33,037 bases of DNA from Terriglobia bacterium (GCA_036496425.1 DASXLG010000249.1:1-33037), one strand, 5' to 3'. Counted from the stretch's first letter, positions 1-8,133 are shown. The notes: generated from the sequence alone by a model not told the origin. Numbers and translations are program-made.

Positions 1-1
1 G

Positions 2-382
2 AAGGGCATCAGCATCCTCGTGGTGGAAGATGACGACGACACGAGAGATTTATTGAAGGTTCTGCTGGAAACACAGGGCGCGGCCGTTACCACCACCGCT
101 TCCGTCCAGGAAGCGCTCGCCGCCTACGATAATGCCCGGCCCCATGTCATCGTCGCCGATATCGGCATGCCGGATTACAACGGCTATACGCTGATCGGCC
201 GTGTCCGCTCCCGGGACCGCGAGAAAGGGAAGATGGTCCCAGCCATCGCGTTGACCGCCTTTACAACCGCAATCGATCGCGACACCGTTCTTTCCGCCGG
301 CTTCCAGGTTCACATACCGAAGCCATTCGAGCCGGGCCGCCTGATTTCAGTCATCGCCGATCTGGCTGCGAAATACAAATAG
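2..382 (+). CDS. Response-regulator receiver domain, 5'-truncated by window edge
   Basis: This is a phosphoacceptor (REC) domain of a two-component system. The open frame runs to the left edge without a stop (codons read KGISILVVEDDDD), so the GTG at position 20 lies inside the first beta strand and is not the true start. Visible REC landmarks are the acidic pocket VVEDDDD, the phosphoacceptor Asp in VIVADIGMPD, the conserved Thr in ALTA and the Lys in HIPKPFEP. The form LTAFTTAIDRD..LSAGFQVHIPKPFEP resembles the C-terminal receivers of hybrid histidine kinases, so this is probably the tail of a longer hybrid kinase. A stand-alone CheY-like regulator is the alternative; only upstream sequence can decide. 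Confidence 0.9.
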   Translation, partial: KGISILVVEDDDDTRDLLKVLLETQGAAVTTTASVQEALAAYDNARPHVIVADIGMPDYNGYTLIGRVRSRDREKGKMVPAIALTAFTTAIDRDTVLSAGFQVHIPKPFEPGRLISVIADLAAKYK

Positions 383-390
383 TCCGCGCT

Positions 391-585
391 TCAAGCCGCT
401 TTGCGGTGATCTTGGTGATCTCGGTGATCTCGTGATTCGTGTCTTTCGGTGTAAACCGCAATCCCGAATATGATCGCGGCGGGAAGCACAGGAATAAATA
501 CCCAGATCGCGAATCCGAAGACTGCCAGCAGCGTGAATGCCGTCACGGCGATAGACAAAGCAATGATTTTGAGTATTCGCCCCAC
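391..585 (-). CDS. Small two-helix membrane protein (hypothetical)
   Basis: A 64-residue ORF from a GTG start, divergent from murJ. It is strongly hydrophobic: a first segment at about residues 5-30 (KIIALSIAVTAFTLL onwards) and a second at about 30-46 (VFIPVLPAAIIFGIAV), followed by a charged His/Asp/Arg tail. The tail RDHRDHQDHR is encoded by the tandem 9-nt repeat at 405-431, so the repeat has supplied or extended the C-terminus. No convincing Shine-Dalgarno sequence is seen. The hydrophobic profile argues against a random shadow ORF. No family is recognised and no function is proposed. Confidence 0.5.
   Translation of the reverse strand: MGRILKIIALSIAVTAFTLLAVFGFAIWVFIPVLPAAIIFGIAVYTERHESRDHRDHQDHRKAA
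405..431. repeat. Three tandem 9-nt units (ggtgatctt/ggtgatctc/ggtgatctc)
   Basis: Units at 405-413, 414-422 and 423-431 differ at one base; a degenerate continuation (gtgattcg) follows. The array sits between the receiver-domain stop and the body of the small minus-strand ORF and encodes its RDH/QDH-rich tail. It may be a slippage-generated minisatellite. Confidence 0.8.
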
Positions 586-615
586 AATGATTCAGCTGCA
601 CCTTCGTCACCATCC

Positions 616-621
616 TATAAA
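616..621 (+). promoter_or_regulatory. Putative -10 box of murJ (TATAAA)
   Basis: TATAAA lies 11 nt before the ATG at 633, which would place transcription start about 5 nt before the codon. No Shine-Dalgarno sequence precedes this ATG, consistent with a very short leader. The -35 region is not convincing. Confidence 0.35.
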
Positions 622-632
622 ATCGAATCTGG

Positions 633-2213
633 ATGCCGTCCGCAACACAACCCGGATATCTGCAGCGAGCCGTGCGGATGCTGCGGCCCTCGCACGAACA
701 TTCGGCACGTTCAGCGACGCTGCTGGTGATGACGGTAGTCATGATTGCGCGCGTGATTGGCTACGTGCGGCAGGCATATATCGGATATGCATTCGGAGCC
801 GGAGTGGAAACGGATGCCTATGTCGCCGCATTCATCGTGCCGGACTTTCTGACCTACCTGCTAGCAGGGGGCGTCACTTCGATCACGTTTATATCGATCT
901 ACACGCGCTATACGTCCGAGAACCGCGAGAACGAGGCTCAAAGAACGCTTTCGATCATCATTACTGTAATGGCCGTCGTATTTGCCCTCGGCGGACTGGT
1001 TGCGGGAGTATTTGCCCCGCAGATCGTTCGGCACATCTTTCCCAAGTTTGGCCCTGAAGAATTGCGTCTTTGCGTATACCTGACGCGAATTCTGTTGCCT
1101 CAGCCGCTGTTTGTCTTTGTGGGGGGCGCCCTCGGCGCGGTGCTGCTTTCGAAGCGGATGTTCCTCATCCCTTCGCTCACTTCCATCATCTACACGCTAT
1201 GCCTTATCGCCGGAGGAATTCTTCTGTCCGGGCGGATCGGGATCGCATCGTTGGCGCTGGGCGCCACCGCCGGTGCGTTTATCGGACCATTTCTAATGAA
1301 TGCGATCGGCGCCGCGCGGCATGGCGTTCGATACTCGCCAAGCCTCGATATAAAGAACGCCGGGTTTCGGGAGTGGTTGTGGATCTCGATCCCGCTGATG
1401 CTGGGTGTCTCCCTCGTAACAGCCGATGATTGGCTCCTTAGTTACTTTGCTTCCGGAGGCGTGGGCGATATTGCCCGGTTGAATTACGCCAAGCGGTTGC
1501 TGCAGGTTCCGGTTGCCGTGATGGCTCAGGCTGCCGGCCAGGCGGCGCTTCCGTTCTTTGCGAAACTGTTCAGCGAAAAACGCCTGGTCGAGTTTGAGGA
1601 GCAGGTGAACAGGGCGGTGTATCGTGTCGCCGCAGCGTCATTCCTGATAACGGCCTGGATGATGGCCACCACTCTTCCGATTACTGACCTCGCCATGCGC
1701 CGCGGCAAATTCACGTTTGTCGATTCGCAGGAAACGGCGATTTTTCTGTTCTGGTTCGCGCTCTCCCTCGCGTTCTGGGCGGCTCAGGCAATCTATGCCC
1801 GCGGTTTTTATGGCGCAGGAAGCACATGGACCCCGATGATTGCCGGAACCATTGTTACTGCAGTGATCATTCCTGTGTATTACGCCTCCTTTCACGCGCT
1901 GGGCGTCACGGGACTAACCATCGCTTCAGACATCGGGATCGCAACACACACCATCGTGCTCGCCATTCTGCTTCATCGCCGAAAGCTCGTGACGTTCGGC
2001 CTCATGCCTTGGCGAGAACTCGGAAAAGCTGCAATCACGGCCGTTTTCGCAGGTCTGCTCGCTTTCAAAGCCGGCAGCCTCATTCCGTTGAGCGGCGGCC
2101 GGCTGCCCGATATCGAAGCCTTCTCGCTGGCTTCCATCACCTGGGCCATCGCGGTCGCTTTCGGCCTGTGGGTGACCAAATCCAACCTGCCAGGAGTTCT
2201 GCGCAAAAAGTGA
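633..2213 (+). CDS. murJ: MurJ/MviN lipid II flippase
   Basis: A 526-residue polytopic membrane protein of the MurJ (MviN) branch of the MOP superfamily, which moves lipid II across the inner membrane for peptidoglycan synthesis. The N-terminal half shows the family layout: SARSATLLVMTVVMIARVIGYVRQAYIGYAFG, then the polar stretch before DAYVAAFIVPDFLTYLLAGG. Length and about 13-14 hydrophobic segments fit the family. The ATG at 633 gives a 15-residue hydrophilic lead; ATG at 678 is an alternative start. The gene stands alone: murB is 16 kb away on the other strand. The next gene begins about 80 bp downstream with its own promoter-like sequence. Confidence 0.93.
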   Translation: MPSATQPGYLQRAVRMLRPSHEHSARSATLLVMTVVMIARVIGYVRQAYIGYAFGAGVETDAYVAAFIVPDFLTYLLAGGVTSITFISIYTRYTSENRENEAQRTLSIIITVMAVVFALGGLVAGVFAPQIVRHIFPKFGPEELRLCVYLTRILLPQPLFVFVGGALGAVLLSKRMFLIPSLTSIIYTLCLIAGGILLSGRIGIASLALGATAGAFIGPFLMNAIGAARHGVRYSPSLDIKNAGFREWLWISIPLMLGVSLVTADDWLLSYFASGGVGDIARLNYAKRLLQVPVAVMAQAAGQAALPFFAKLFSEKRLVEFEEQVNRAVYRVAAASFLITAWMMATTLPITDLAMRRGKFTFVDSQETAIFLFWFALSLAFWAAQAIYARGFYGAGSTWTPMIAGTIVTAVIIPVYYASFHALGVTGLTIASDIGIATHTIVLAILLHRRKLVTFGLMPWRELGKAAITAVFAGLLAFKAGSLIPLSGGRLPDIEAFSLASITWAIAVAFGLWVTKSNLPGVLRKK

Positions 2214-2231
2214 TTCGAGTTCTATGACACC

Positions 2232-2261
2232 GCGACAAATTCGAAGGCGAACACTTATACT
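2232..2261 (+). promoter_or_regulatory. Putative sigma-70-type promoter of the NHL-repeat gene
   Basis: GCGACA (2232-2237), an 18-bp spacer and TATACT (2256-2261) lie about 33 bp before the start codon at 2294, in the short gap after murJ. The -10 is good and the -35 matches four of six consensus bases. Confidence 0.4.
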
Positions 2262-2293
2262 ACGGAGACCTATCGGCTTAAAGTGAGGGAGTG

Positions 2294-3343
2294 ATGAAAA
2301 GTGTTCGTATTTCAGGCGCTGTGGTTGCCGTCTGCGCATTGGCCGCGATGGCGTATGCGCAGGCCGATGTCAGACCTACCAACCTGCTTCCGAATCCATA
2401 TGACACGGTGCAGGGTTGGGCGAAAATGCCGGCCGGCCGGACCTGGGGAGCGACCGGCGCCGTCGACATCGACAAGGACGGCAAGTCCATCTGGGTTGCC
2501 GAGCGCTGCGGCGCCAACTCCTGCCAGGGATCGATGCTCGATCCGATCCTGCACTTCGACGAGAACGGAAAGCTGATCAAGAGTTTTGGCGCCGGAATGA
2601 CGATCGCGCCGCACGGCATCTTCGTCGACCGGGACGATAACGTGTGGGTCACGGATTGCGCCTGCACGCCGGGTTTAACTCCAGAAGCAGGCAAAGGTCA
2701 TCAGGTTTTCAAATTCAGCAAGGATGGAAAGCTGCTCATGACACTGGGCAAGGCCGGAGGCGGCCGCGAGCCCGAATTCTTCTTCCAGCCGAACGATGTG
2801 CTCGTCGCTCCGAACGGCGACATCTTCGTCTCGGAAGGCCACACCAGCACGCCCGGATCGACAGCGCGTATCCTGAAATTTTCCAGGGACGGGAAGTTCA
2901 TCAAGACCTGGGGCAAGCTCGGAACCGCGGGCGGCGATTTCGATCAGCCGCACGCGCTCGCGATGGACTCGAAACGCCGGCTGTTCGTGGGCGATCGCGG
3001 CAATAACCGCATCCAGATTTTCGATCAGGATGGCAGCTTCCTCGATCAATGGAAACAGTTCAGCCGGCCGAGCGGTCTTTACATCGATCCGAAGGACACG
3101 CTTTACGTTGCCGATTCCGAATCGGAATCCATCGCAAAAAATCACGACGGCTGGAAGCGCGGTATACGCATCGGGAGTGCTCAGAATGGATCGATCAAAT
3201 ACTTCATTCCCGATCCGGTTGAAAAAGCCACAACCACCAGCGCCGCTGAAGGCGTGGCCGCCGATGAGCAGGGGAATATCTACGGTGCGGAAGTCGGGCC
3301 CAGGGCATTGAAAAAATACGTCAAGAAAAAGGGCTCGAACTAA
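2294..3343 (+). CDS. Exported NHL-repeat (six-bladed beta-propeller) protein
   Basis: The product begins with a Sec signal peptide (MKSVRISGAVVAVCALAAMA, cleavage near YAQA) followed by repeated propeller blades of the NHL type: FDENGKLIKSFG, FSKDGKLLMTLG, FSRDGKFIKTWG and FDQDGSFLDQW, each preceded by a GIFVDRDDNVWVTD-like strand. This resembles the family containing peptidyl-alpha-hydroxyglycine amidating lyase, but a lyase activity is not claimed. It is likely periplasmic. ATG at 2294 is preferred over GTG at 2291 because GAGG at 2285-2288 is then 5 nt upstream. The stop is 8 bp before lhgO, so the two are probably co-transcribed. Two Cys pairs (CGANSC, CACT) could form disulfides. Confidence 0.85.
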   Translation: MKSVRISGAVVAVCALAAMAYAQADVRPTNLLPNPYDTVQGWAKMPAGRTWGATGAVDIDKDGKSIWVAERCGANSCQGSMLDPILHFDENGKLIKSFGAGMTIAPHGIFVDRDDNVWVTDCACTPGLTPEAGKGHQVFKFSKDGKLLMTLGKAGGGREPEFFFQPNDVLVAPNGDIFVSEGHTSTPGSTARILKFSRDGKFIKTWGKLGTAGGDFDQPHALAMDSKRRLFVGDRGNNRIQIFDQDGSFLDQWKQFSRPSGLYIDPKDTLYVADSESESIAKNHDGWKRGIRIGSAQNGSIKYFIPDPVEKATTTSAAEGVAADEQGNIYGAEVGPRALKKYVKKKGSN

Positions 3344-3351
3344 TTCCATTC

Positions 3352-4551
3352 ATGGATTTTGAGATTGTCATCATCGGTGGTGGCATCGTCGGCCTCGCCA
3401 CCGCACTTCAAATCATCCGAAAGCAAAAAGGCGTGCGCATTGCGGTCCTCGAGAAGGAGCCGGAAATCGCGCGCCACCAGACCGGACACAACAGCGGCGT
3501 CATTCATTCCGGCCTTTACTACAAGCCAGGATCATTGAAAGCAAAGAACTGCGTCGCGGGCGCCGCGGCGATGGTCAGGTTTTGCAAGGAGCACGGCATC
3601 CCGTATGAGATCTGCGGGAAAGTTGTCGTCGCGACCGATCCATCCGAGCTTCCGGGGCTTCAGGAACTGCTTCGCCGTGGCACGGCGAATGGCGTGCCCG
3701 GAGCGGTGACGATCGGGCCCGAGCGATTGCGCGAGCTGGAGCCGCACTGTACTGGAGTGGAAGCCCTTCATGTGCCGGGAACGGGGATCGTGAACTACGC
3801 CCTCGTCGCCAGGAAATACGCCAAACTGATTACAGCGGGCGGAGGGCAAATTCTGACCAGTTGCCCGGTGCACGGGATCGTCCAGAAGTCTGGTGAAACG
3901 GTTCTCGAAACGAGCCGGGGAGCAGTCAAAGGAAATCTCATCATCAATTGCGCCGGACTGTACAGCGATCGCATCATGCGGCTTGCCGGCCAGGACAATG
4001 GTCTTCAAATCGTGCCGTTCCGCGGCGAGTACTACGAAATCGTTCCGGCGCGGCGCGGCTTGGTGAAGGGTCTGATTTATCCGGTTGCCGACCCGCGATT
4101 TCCATTTCTCGGCGTTCATTTCACGCGCCGGATTTCCGGCGGCATTGAAGCCGGACCGAATGCCGTACTGGCGTTTAAGCGCGAAGGATACAAGAAAACC
4201 GATGTGAACCTGAAGGACGCCGTCGAAACTGCGCTATTTCCGGGATTCTGGCGCATGGCCGCGAAATACTGGAAGAGTGGATGCGGGGAGTACTACCGGT
4301 CACTGAACAAAGGCGCTTTCACGCGCGCCCTGCAGAAGCTGGTTCCGGAGATTCAATCCGCGGATCTGGAGCCGGCGGGTTCGGGCGTCCGCGCGCAGGC
4401 TCTGGATAGGACCGGGAGACTCCTGGACGATTTCGCCATCGTGCAAACGAAGCAATTCATCCACGTTTGTAATGTGCCGTCGCCGGCGGCAACGGCATCG
4501 CTGGTGATCGGGAAACAGATTGCGGAACTTGCCGCGGGCGCAGAAAAATAG
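3352..4551 (+). CDS. lhgO: L-2-hydroxyglutarate oxidase, FAD-dependent
   Basis: A 399-residue FAD-dependent oxidoreductase of the DAO superfamily matching LhgO (YgaF), which oxidises L-2-hydroxyglutarate to 2-oxoglutarate and in E. coli passes electrons to the membrane quinone pool. The dinucleotide-binding motif IIGGGIVGLATAL is at the N-terminus, followed by the acidic strand end VLEKEPEIARHQTGHNSGV and the family signature HSGLYYKPGSLKA. The C-terminus has the FAD-contacting segment GSGVRAQALD. It begins 8 bp after the NHL gene with no clear ribosome site of its own, suggesting translational coupling. Other members of the glycerol-3-phosphate dehydrogenase-like group are the alternative, but the signature fits LhgO best. 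Confidence 0.9.
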   Translation: MDFEIVIIGGGIVGLATALQIIRKQKGVRIAVLEKEPEIARHQTGHNSGVIHSGLYYKPGSLKAKNCVAGAAAMVRFCKEHGIPYEICGKVVVATDPSELPGLQELLRRGTANGVPGAVTIGPERLRELEPHCTGVEALHVPGTGIVNYALVARKYAKLITAGGGQILTSCPVHGIVQKSGETVLETSRGAVKGNLIINCAGLYSDRIMRLAGQDNGLQIVPFRGEYYEIVPARRGLVKGLIYPVADPRFPFLGVHFTRRISGGIEAGPNAVLAFKREGYKKTDVNLKDAVETALFPGFWRMAAKYWKSGCGEYYRSLNKGAFTRALQKLVPEIQSADLEPAGSGVRAQALDRTGRLLDDFAIVQTKQFIHVCNVPSPAATASLVIGKQIAELAAGAEK

Positions 4552-4593
4552 GCGAGACGCCGGGGTTGCATAGAATCCCAATTTCGACATGGC

Positions 4594-4801
4594 GTGCGAG
4601 CGCCCCCCCTGCCGCTTCGCGGCTCTCCCCCTGTATCAGGGGGAGAGTTTACGCTGGAGGAACCGGCAAACAGTCTCTTTCCGTCCTCGAATGTGACGCT
4701 GGTCACGTTGGCTCTGGGACTGCCGTTCTAATTAAGTTTACTGTCCCCCTGATAAAGGGGGACAGCCAGGCGCGAAGCGCCGGGCAGGGGGTCGCTCACA
4801 C
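4594..4801. repeat. MITE-like element with imperfect long terminal inverted repeats
   Basis: The left end (4594-4650) and the reverse complement of the right end (about 4740-4801) share the order GAGCG, a C-rich tract ending in CTGCC, GCTTCGCG, and a hairpin with C5 and G5 stems. Each end carries its own stem-loop: 4623-4647 (loop around TGTAT) and 4741-4765 (loop around TGATAAA). The core of about 90 bp has no ORF of note. The element fills the gap between the convergent stops of lhgO and the 4808 gene. It may also act as a bidirectional terminator. No transposase is nearby. Confidence 0.7.
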
Positions 4802-4807
4802 ACCATC

Positions 4808-5188
4808 CTATTTCTCGAGATCCTTCGAATTCATCGTCACCTCGAACCGTGCAATGTTCGAGGTCGCGTTGGCTTTGACATCTTCGACCCACAATGCATA
4901 CACGCCTGGCAGCATGACCACTGTGTCGATATCGTGTTCGATCTCACCTTTGTCATTCGTGTACATCTCGAGAATCCGAAATTCGGTTCCGTCCGGTCTC
5001 TGGAGATGAGAGCGCACGTCGGATTTTGGCGTGAAACCGGTACCTTTCATCTCAACGTGTCCGAGGTGCAGGATTTTCGCCGGCGAAACAGTGATTTTGG
5101 GTGTTGCTTTCGGGGTGGTCTGGGCAAATATGGACATCCCCAACAAAACGCAGAAAATCGAGGCGAACAGCGGTTTTAAGCTACACAT
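4808..5188 (-). CDS. Small exported protein of unknown function
   Basis: A 126-residue product with a Sec signal peptide (LFASIFCVLLGMSIFAQ, cleavage after FAQ) and a Thr/Pro/Lys-rich linker, then a single compact domain at about residues 30-120. It has short alternating strands such as KILHLGHVEMKGTGFTP and LPGVYALWVEDVKANAT, which look like an Ig-like or TIG-like beta sandwich. No catalytic motif is visible. The assignment to the beta-sandwich class is inference from strand pattern only. It is transcribed away from the 5204-5265 palindrome and its stop is 7 bp from the MITE-like element. Confidence 0.7.
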   Translation of the reverse strand: MCSLKPLFASIFCVLLGMSIFAQTTPKATPKITVSPAKILHLGHVEMKGTGFTPKSDVRSHLQRPDGTEFRILEMYTNDKGEIEHDIDTVVMLPGVYALWVEDVKANATSNIARFEVTMNSKDLEK

Positions 5189-5203
5189 AGAGTCTATTCA
5201 TCA

Positions 5204-5265
5204 TTGCATCATTCGAGGTTGCTTCATTTCTTCAATTTGAAATGCAGAAACTTCGAATGATGCAA
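5204..5265. repeat. 62-bp imperfect palindrome
   Basis: TTGCATCATTCGA (5204-5216) is repeated exactly inverted as TCGAATGATGCAA (5253-5265). The interior contains a further inverted pair around ATTTCTTCAATTTGAAAT (5226-5243). It lies immediately upstream of the small exported gene and 12 bp beyond the T-tract of the molybdoenzyme terminator. It could be an operator, a REP-like repeat or a cruciform; the sequence alone does not say. Confidence 0.65.
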
Positions 5266-5276
5266 TCTCCAATGAT

Positions 5277-5322
5277 TTTGAACAAAAAAATGGACCAAGG
5301 TCCGAGAACCCTGGTCCATTTT
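5277..5322 (-). terminator. Rho-independent terminator of the molybdenum hydroxylase operon
   Basis: A 14-bp stem (5287-5300 with 5309-5322, one G-U-type mismatch) closes an 8-nt loop. Read on the minus strand it is followed at once by seven T residues. It lies about 20 bp past the stop codon at 5341. On the plus strand there is no comparable T-run, so it mainly serves the minus-strand operon. Confidence 0.9.
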
Positions 5323-5340
5323 ATTACGGATTGTTGCGAC

Positions 5341-7659
5341 CTACGTCCAGGAATACCCTGCCTTGGCAAGAGGCAGATGTCGAATCCGAACGCCCGTTGC
5401 TGCGGCGATCGCATTGCAGATCGCGGCAGGCGCCGGTGGCAGCGAAGGCTCGCCGAGGCCGGTTGGCGTATAGTCGGATTTGAGGAACTTCACCTGGATC
5501 TGGTTCGGTGCGACTTGACGCATTCGGGTCGGTTGATACTTGTCGAAGTTCGACTGCACGACAGCGCCGTTCTCGATGGTGATTTCCCAGGCCATCAAAT
5601 GGCTCATGCCTTCGACGAAGCCGCCCTGGACGAGGTTTTCCGCCTCGCTCGCATTGACGATCTGCTCGCCGATGTCCACGGCCGCCCATGCCTTGTCGAC
5701 TTTGAGCTTCTTGCTGGCATCGACAGAAACCTGGCAGACGTACGCCACGTAACCGGAATGCGCGTACTGGAACGACACACCCTGGCCGGTGCCTTTCGGC
5801 AGCTTGCTGCGGTTATTCCAGTTGGACATATCCCGGACGGCTTCCAGCACTGCTTTTGCTCGGGCAGCGTTGAACGGAGCATTGGCGCCAGTTCGATTCG
5901 TCGGAGGTTTGTAGGTCGTCGGGCTATTCAGAAGATCTAACCGATACTGCAGAGGATCTTTTCCGGCGGCCACCGCGATTTCGTCAATGAACGACTGCAT
6001 CACGAAAGAGGTGCCATTGAACGCCGGAGCCCGCATGGCTCCTGTCGGAATGTTGAAGGGGCCGAACTGGCTGTCGGACACCCAGAAGTTGTCGGTGAAC
6101 CCGCGCGGGAATTCGTTTGTGGGTACCACCGAAACGTTACCATAGCTGGCAACCATATCGCGGAACGCGGTCAGCTTGCCGTTGGCGTCCAAACTGGCTT
6201 TGAAATAGTGATAGGCCGGCGGACGATAGTCGTCGTGGGCGATATCGTCTTCACGCGACCAGAGCAGCTTCACCGGGACGCTCGGCTGGCCGGCTTTTTG
6301 CCGTTCATCTGCAACCAGACGCGCAATCTTGGACACTTCAACGTCATATTCTTTGTAGAGGCGCCGTCCGAAACCGCCGCCGGCTCGGACCATATGGAAT
6401 GTGACGTCTGCCGGTTGGACACCAGAAGGCACCGCGGCGTCATTCAACGATGGAATCTGAGCGGGAGACCAGATTTCGATCTTTCCGTCCTTATACCATG
6501 CCGTCGAGTTCTGCGGTTCGAGTGGCGCGTGTGAGAGAAGCGGGAACGAGTATTCCGCTTCGACCACCTTCGCGGCTGTTTTGAAAGCCGCTTCGGCGTC
6601 GCCTTCTTTCGCGGCACGCGCTCCGCCAAATCCTCCACCAACGGTAGGCTCTTGAGAAGCTTTCGATGCCAGGGATTTGATCTGGGCGTTGTAGCCTGCG
6701 GTGCTTTGCGTTCTCACTGCACCGTAATCCCAGTCGACCTTCAAGACTTTGTTGCGCGCGCTTTGAGCATGCCACCAGGTTTCGGCGACGATCGCGACGC
6801 CTCCCGCCCATGTTACGCCGCCACCGCCGCCACCGCCGCGTTGACCGCCTGCAGGAGCCGCCGGAGGAACTGGAGGCTCGATGACGAAAACGTGTTTAAC
6901 GCCCGGCTGTTTTTTAACTTCCTCAACATTGGCGCTCATCACTTTTCCGCCGAATGTCGGGCACTTTTGATAGACGGCGAACAGCATTCCCGGAGGATTC
7001 ACGTCGATGCTGAAGGCCGGCTGACCCGTAACGATAGCCATGACGTCGACGCCCTGAACCCGTGTTCCGAGGATTTTGAAATCCTTCGGATCCTTCAGCT
7101 TGATCTCGGCGACAGTCATCGGAGGCATCTTCATTGCGGCGTCCGCCAGAGCAGCGTATGTCGCCGTTTTGTTTGTACGGGCGTGTTTCACCATTCCCGA
7201 ACCAGTCGTCAACTCACTCTCAGAAACGTTCCACTGTTTTGCGGCGGTGGCGACCATCATCATGCGGGCCGCAGCTCCCACGTTGCGCATCGGCGTGTAT
7301 TGCGTCGGAGTTGCCGTACTGCCGCCTTCGATCTGGCCTCCGCCGTACCTTGCTGCGTCGAGGTCACCCTGCTGAACCTTGACCTGCTTCCAATCGACGT
7401 CGAACTCTTCCGCAATGATCATCGGCAGCGAATTGCGCATGCCTTGGCCCGTTTCCGGATTCCTGGCCATTAACGTGAAGGTGTTATCCGGATGAACCGT
7501 AATGTAATTGTTCGGATTCACCGGAGCAGGCGGGCCGCCACCGCCGCGCTGGGCGAGCATTTCAGTTTCGGATGCGTAAACGCCAACCAGCAAGCCGCCG
7601 CCTGCCAGGGCCGTCAGTTGGATGAAGGACCGACGATTCAGTTGTTTTTGATCTTTCAT
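5341..7659 (-). CDS. Tat-exported molybdopterin subunit of a xanthine dehydrogenase-family hydroxylase (isoquinoline oxidoreductase beta type)
   Basis: A 772-residue large subunit of a molybdenum hydroxylase, matching the two-subunit isoquinoline 1-oxidoreductase/aldehyde dehydrogenase group. A Tat signal (NRRSFIQLTALAGGGLLVG) opens the protein, so the folded enzyme should act in the periplasm. Cofactor-binding segments seen are GGGFGG, RAGGGFGRRLYKEYDVE, MRAPAFNGTSFVMQSFIDE, and near the C-terminus GLGEPSLPPAPAAICNAI, whose Glu corresponds to the catalytic base of the family. It follows the 2Fe-2S gene by 9 bp and has a strong AGGAGG site. A Gly-rich insertion (Gly7, about residue 275) is unusual. 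The physiological substrate (aldehyde or N-heterocycle) cannot be read from sequence. Confidence 0.92.
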   Translation of the reverse strand: MKDQKQLNRRSFIQLTALAGGGLLVGVYASETEMLAQRGGGGPPAPVNPNNYITVHPDNTFTLMARNPETGQGMRNSLPMIIAEEFDVDWKQVKVQQGDLDAARYGGGQIEGGSTATPTQYTPMRNVGAAARMMMVATAAKQWNVSESELTTGSGMVKHARTNKTATYAALADAAMKMPPMTVAEIKLKDPKDFKILGTRVQGVDVMAIVTGQPAFSIDVNPPGMLFAVYQKCPTFGGKVMSANVEEVKKQPGVKHVFVIEPPVPPAAPAGGQRGGGGGGGVTWAGGVAIVAETWWHAQSARNKVLKVDWDYGAVRTQSTAGYNAQIKSLASKASQEPTVGGGFGGARAAKEGDAEAAFKTAAKVVEAEYSFPLLSHAPLEPQNSTAWYKDGKIEIWSPAQIPSLNDAAVPSGVQPADVTFHMVRAGGGFGRRLYKEYDVEVSKIARLVADERQKAGQPSVPVKLLWSREDDIAHDDYRPPAYHYFKASLDANGKLTAFRDMVASYGNVSVVPTNEFPRGFTDNFWVSDSQFGPFNIPTGAMRAPAFNGTSFVMQSFIDEIAVAAGKDPLQYRLDLLNSPTTYKPPTNRTGANAPFNAARAKAVLEAVRDMSNWNNRSKLPKGTGQGVSFQYAHSGYVAYVCQVSVDASKKLKVDKAWAAVDIGEQIVNASEAENLVQGGFVEGMSHLMAWEITIENGAVVQSNFDKYQPTRMRQVAPNQIQVKFLKSDYTPTGLGEPSLPPAPAAICNAIAAATGVRIRHLPLAKAGYSWT

Positions 7660-7668
7660 GCCGTCCTC

Positions 7669-8133
7669 CTATGCTTTCTTCCCGCCGTTAGCGGCGAGGT
7701 GAATGGCTTCGCGGATTCGGACGTACGTTCCGCATCGGCACACGTTTCCGGTCATTGCGCCATCGATATCGGCGTCGCTCGGTTTGGACGTTTTCGCGAG
7801 TAATGCTGCGGCAGTCATGAGCTGGCCGGATTGGCAGTATCCGCATTGCGGTACATCCAGCGCCAACCAGGCTTTCTGCAGCGGATGTGATCCGTCCGGG
7901 GACAGACCTTCGATCGTCGTGATTTTGGCGTTGCCGACCGCCGAAATCTGCGTCTGGCAGGCTCGTCGAGCCTGGCCGTCAATCTGGACGGTGCAGGCGC
8001 CGCAGGCGCCGATGCCGCATCCGAACTTGGTTCCCTTCATGTTCATGACATCTCGGAGAACCCAGAGAAGGGGCATATCCGACGGTACGTCTACCGTTTT
8101 GGACTGCCCATTCACAGTCAGTTTATAGGGCAT
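7669..8133 (-). CDS. 2Fe-2S subunit of the periplasmic molybdenum hydroxylase (isoquinoline oxidoreductase alpha type)
   Basis: A 154-residue iron-sulfur subunit with both [2Fe-2S] clusters of the xanthine oxidase family. The plant-ferredoxin-like N-terminal cluster uses CGIGACGAC plus a Cys about 12 residues later (RRAC). The C-terminal four-helix domain carries CGYCQSGQ and CRCGTY. It passes electrons from the molybdenum site in the next gene to an unidentified acceptor; no cytochrome gene follows. There is no signal peptide, as expected if it is exported by hitch-hiking on the Tat signal of the large subunit. It is first in the operon, with AGAGGAG about 8 nt before the ATG. Confidence 0.95.
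   Translation of the reverse strand: MPYKLTVNGQSKTVDVPSDMPLLWVLRDVMNMKGTKFGCGIGACGACTVQIDGQARRACQTQISAVGNAKITTIEGLSPDGSHPLQKAWLALDVPQCGYCQSGQLMTAAALLAKTSKPSDADIDGAMTGNVCRCGTYVRIREAIHLAANGGKKA

Noticed and set aside
4566-5009. 147-residue plus-strand ORF across the MITE-like element
   Set aside because: It is a by-product of the repeat and of the antisense frame of the small exported gene.
5189-5200. TAGACT 2 nt before the ATG at 5188 as a promoter -10
   Set aside because: Too close to the start codon for transcription to include it; probably coincidental, or the start is misassigned.
5242-5940. 232-residue plus-strand ORF starting in the palindrome/terminator region
   Set aside because: It runs through a terminator and antisense to the molybdopterin subunit; no motifs.
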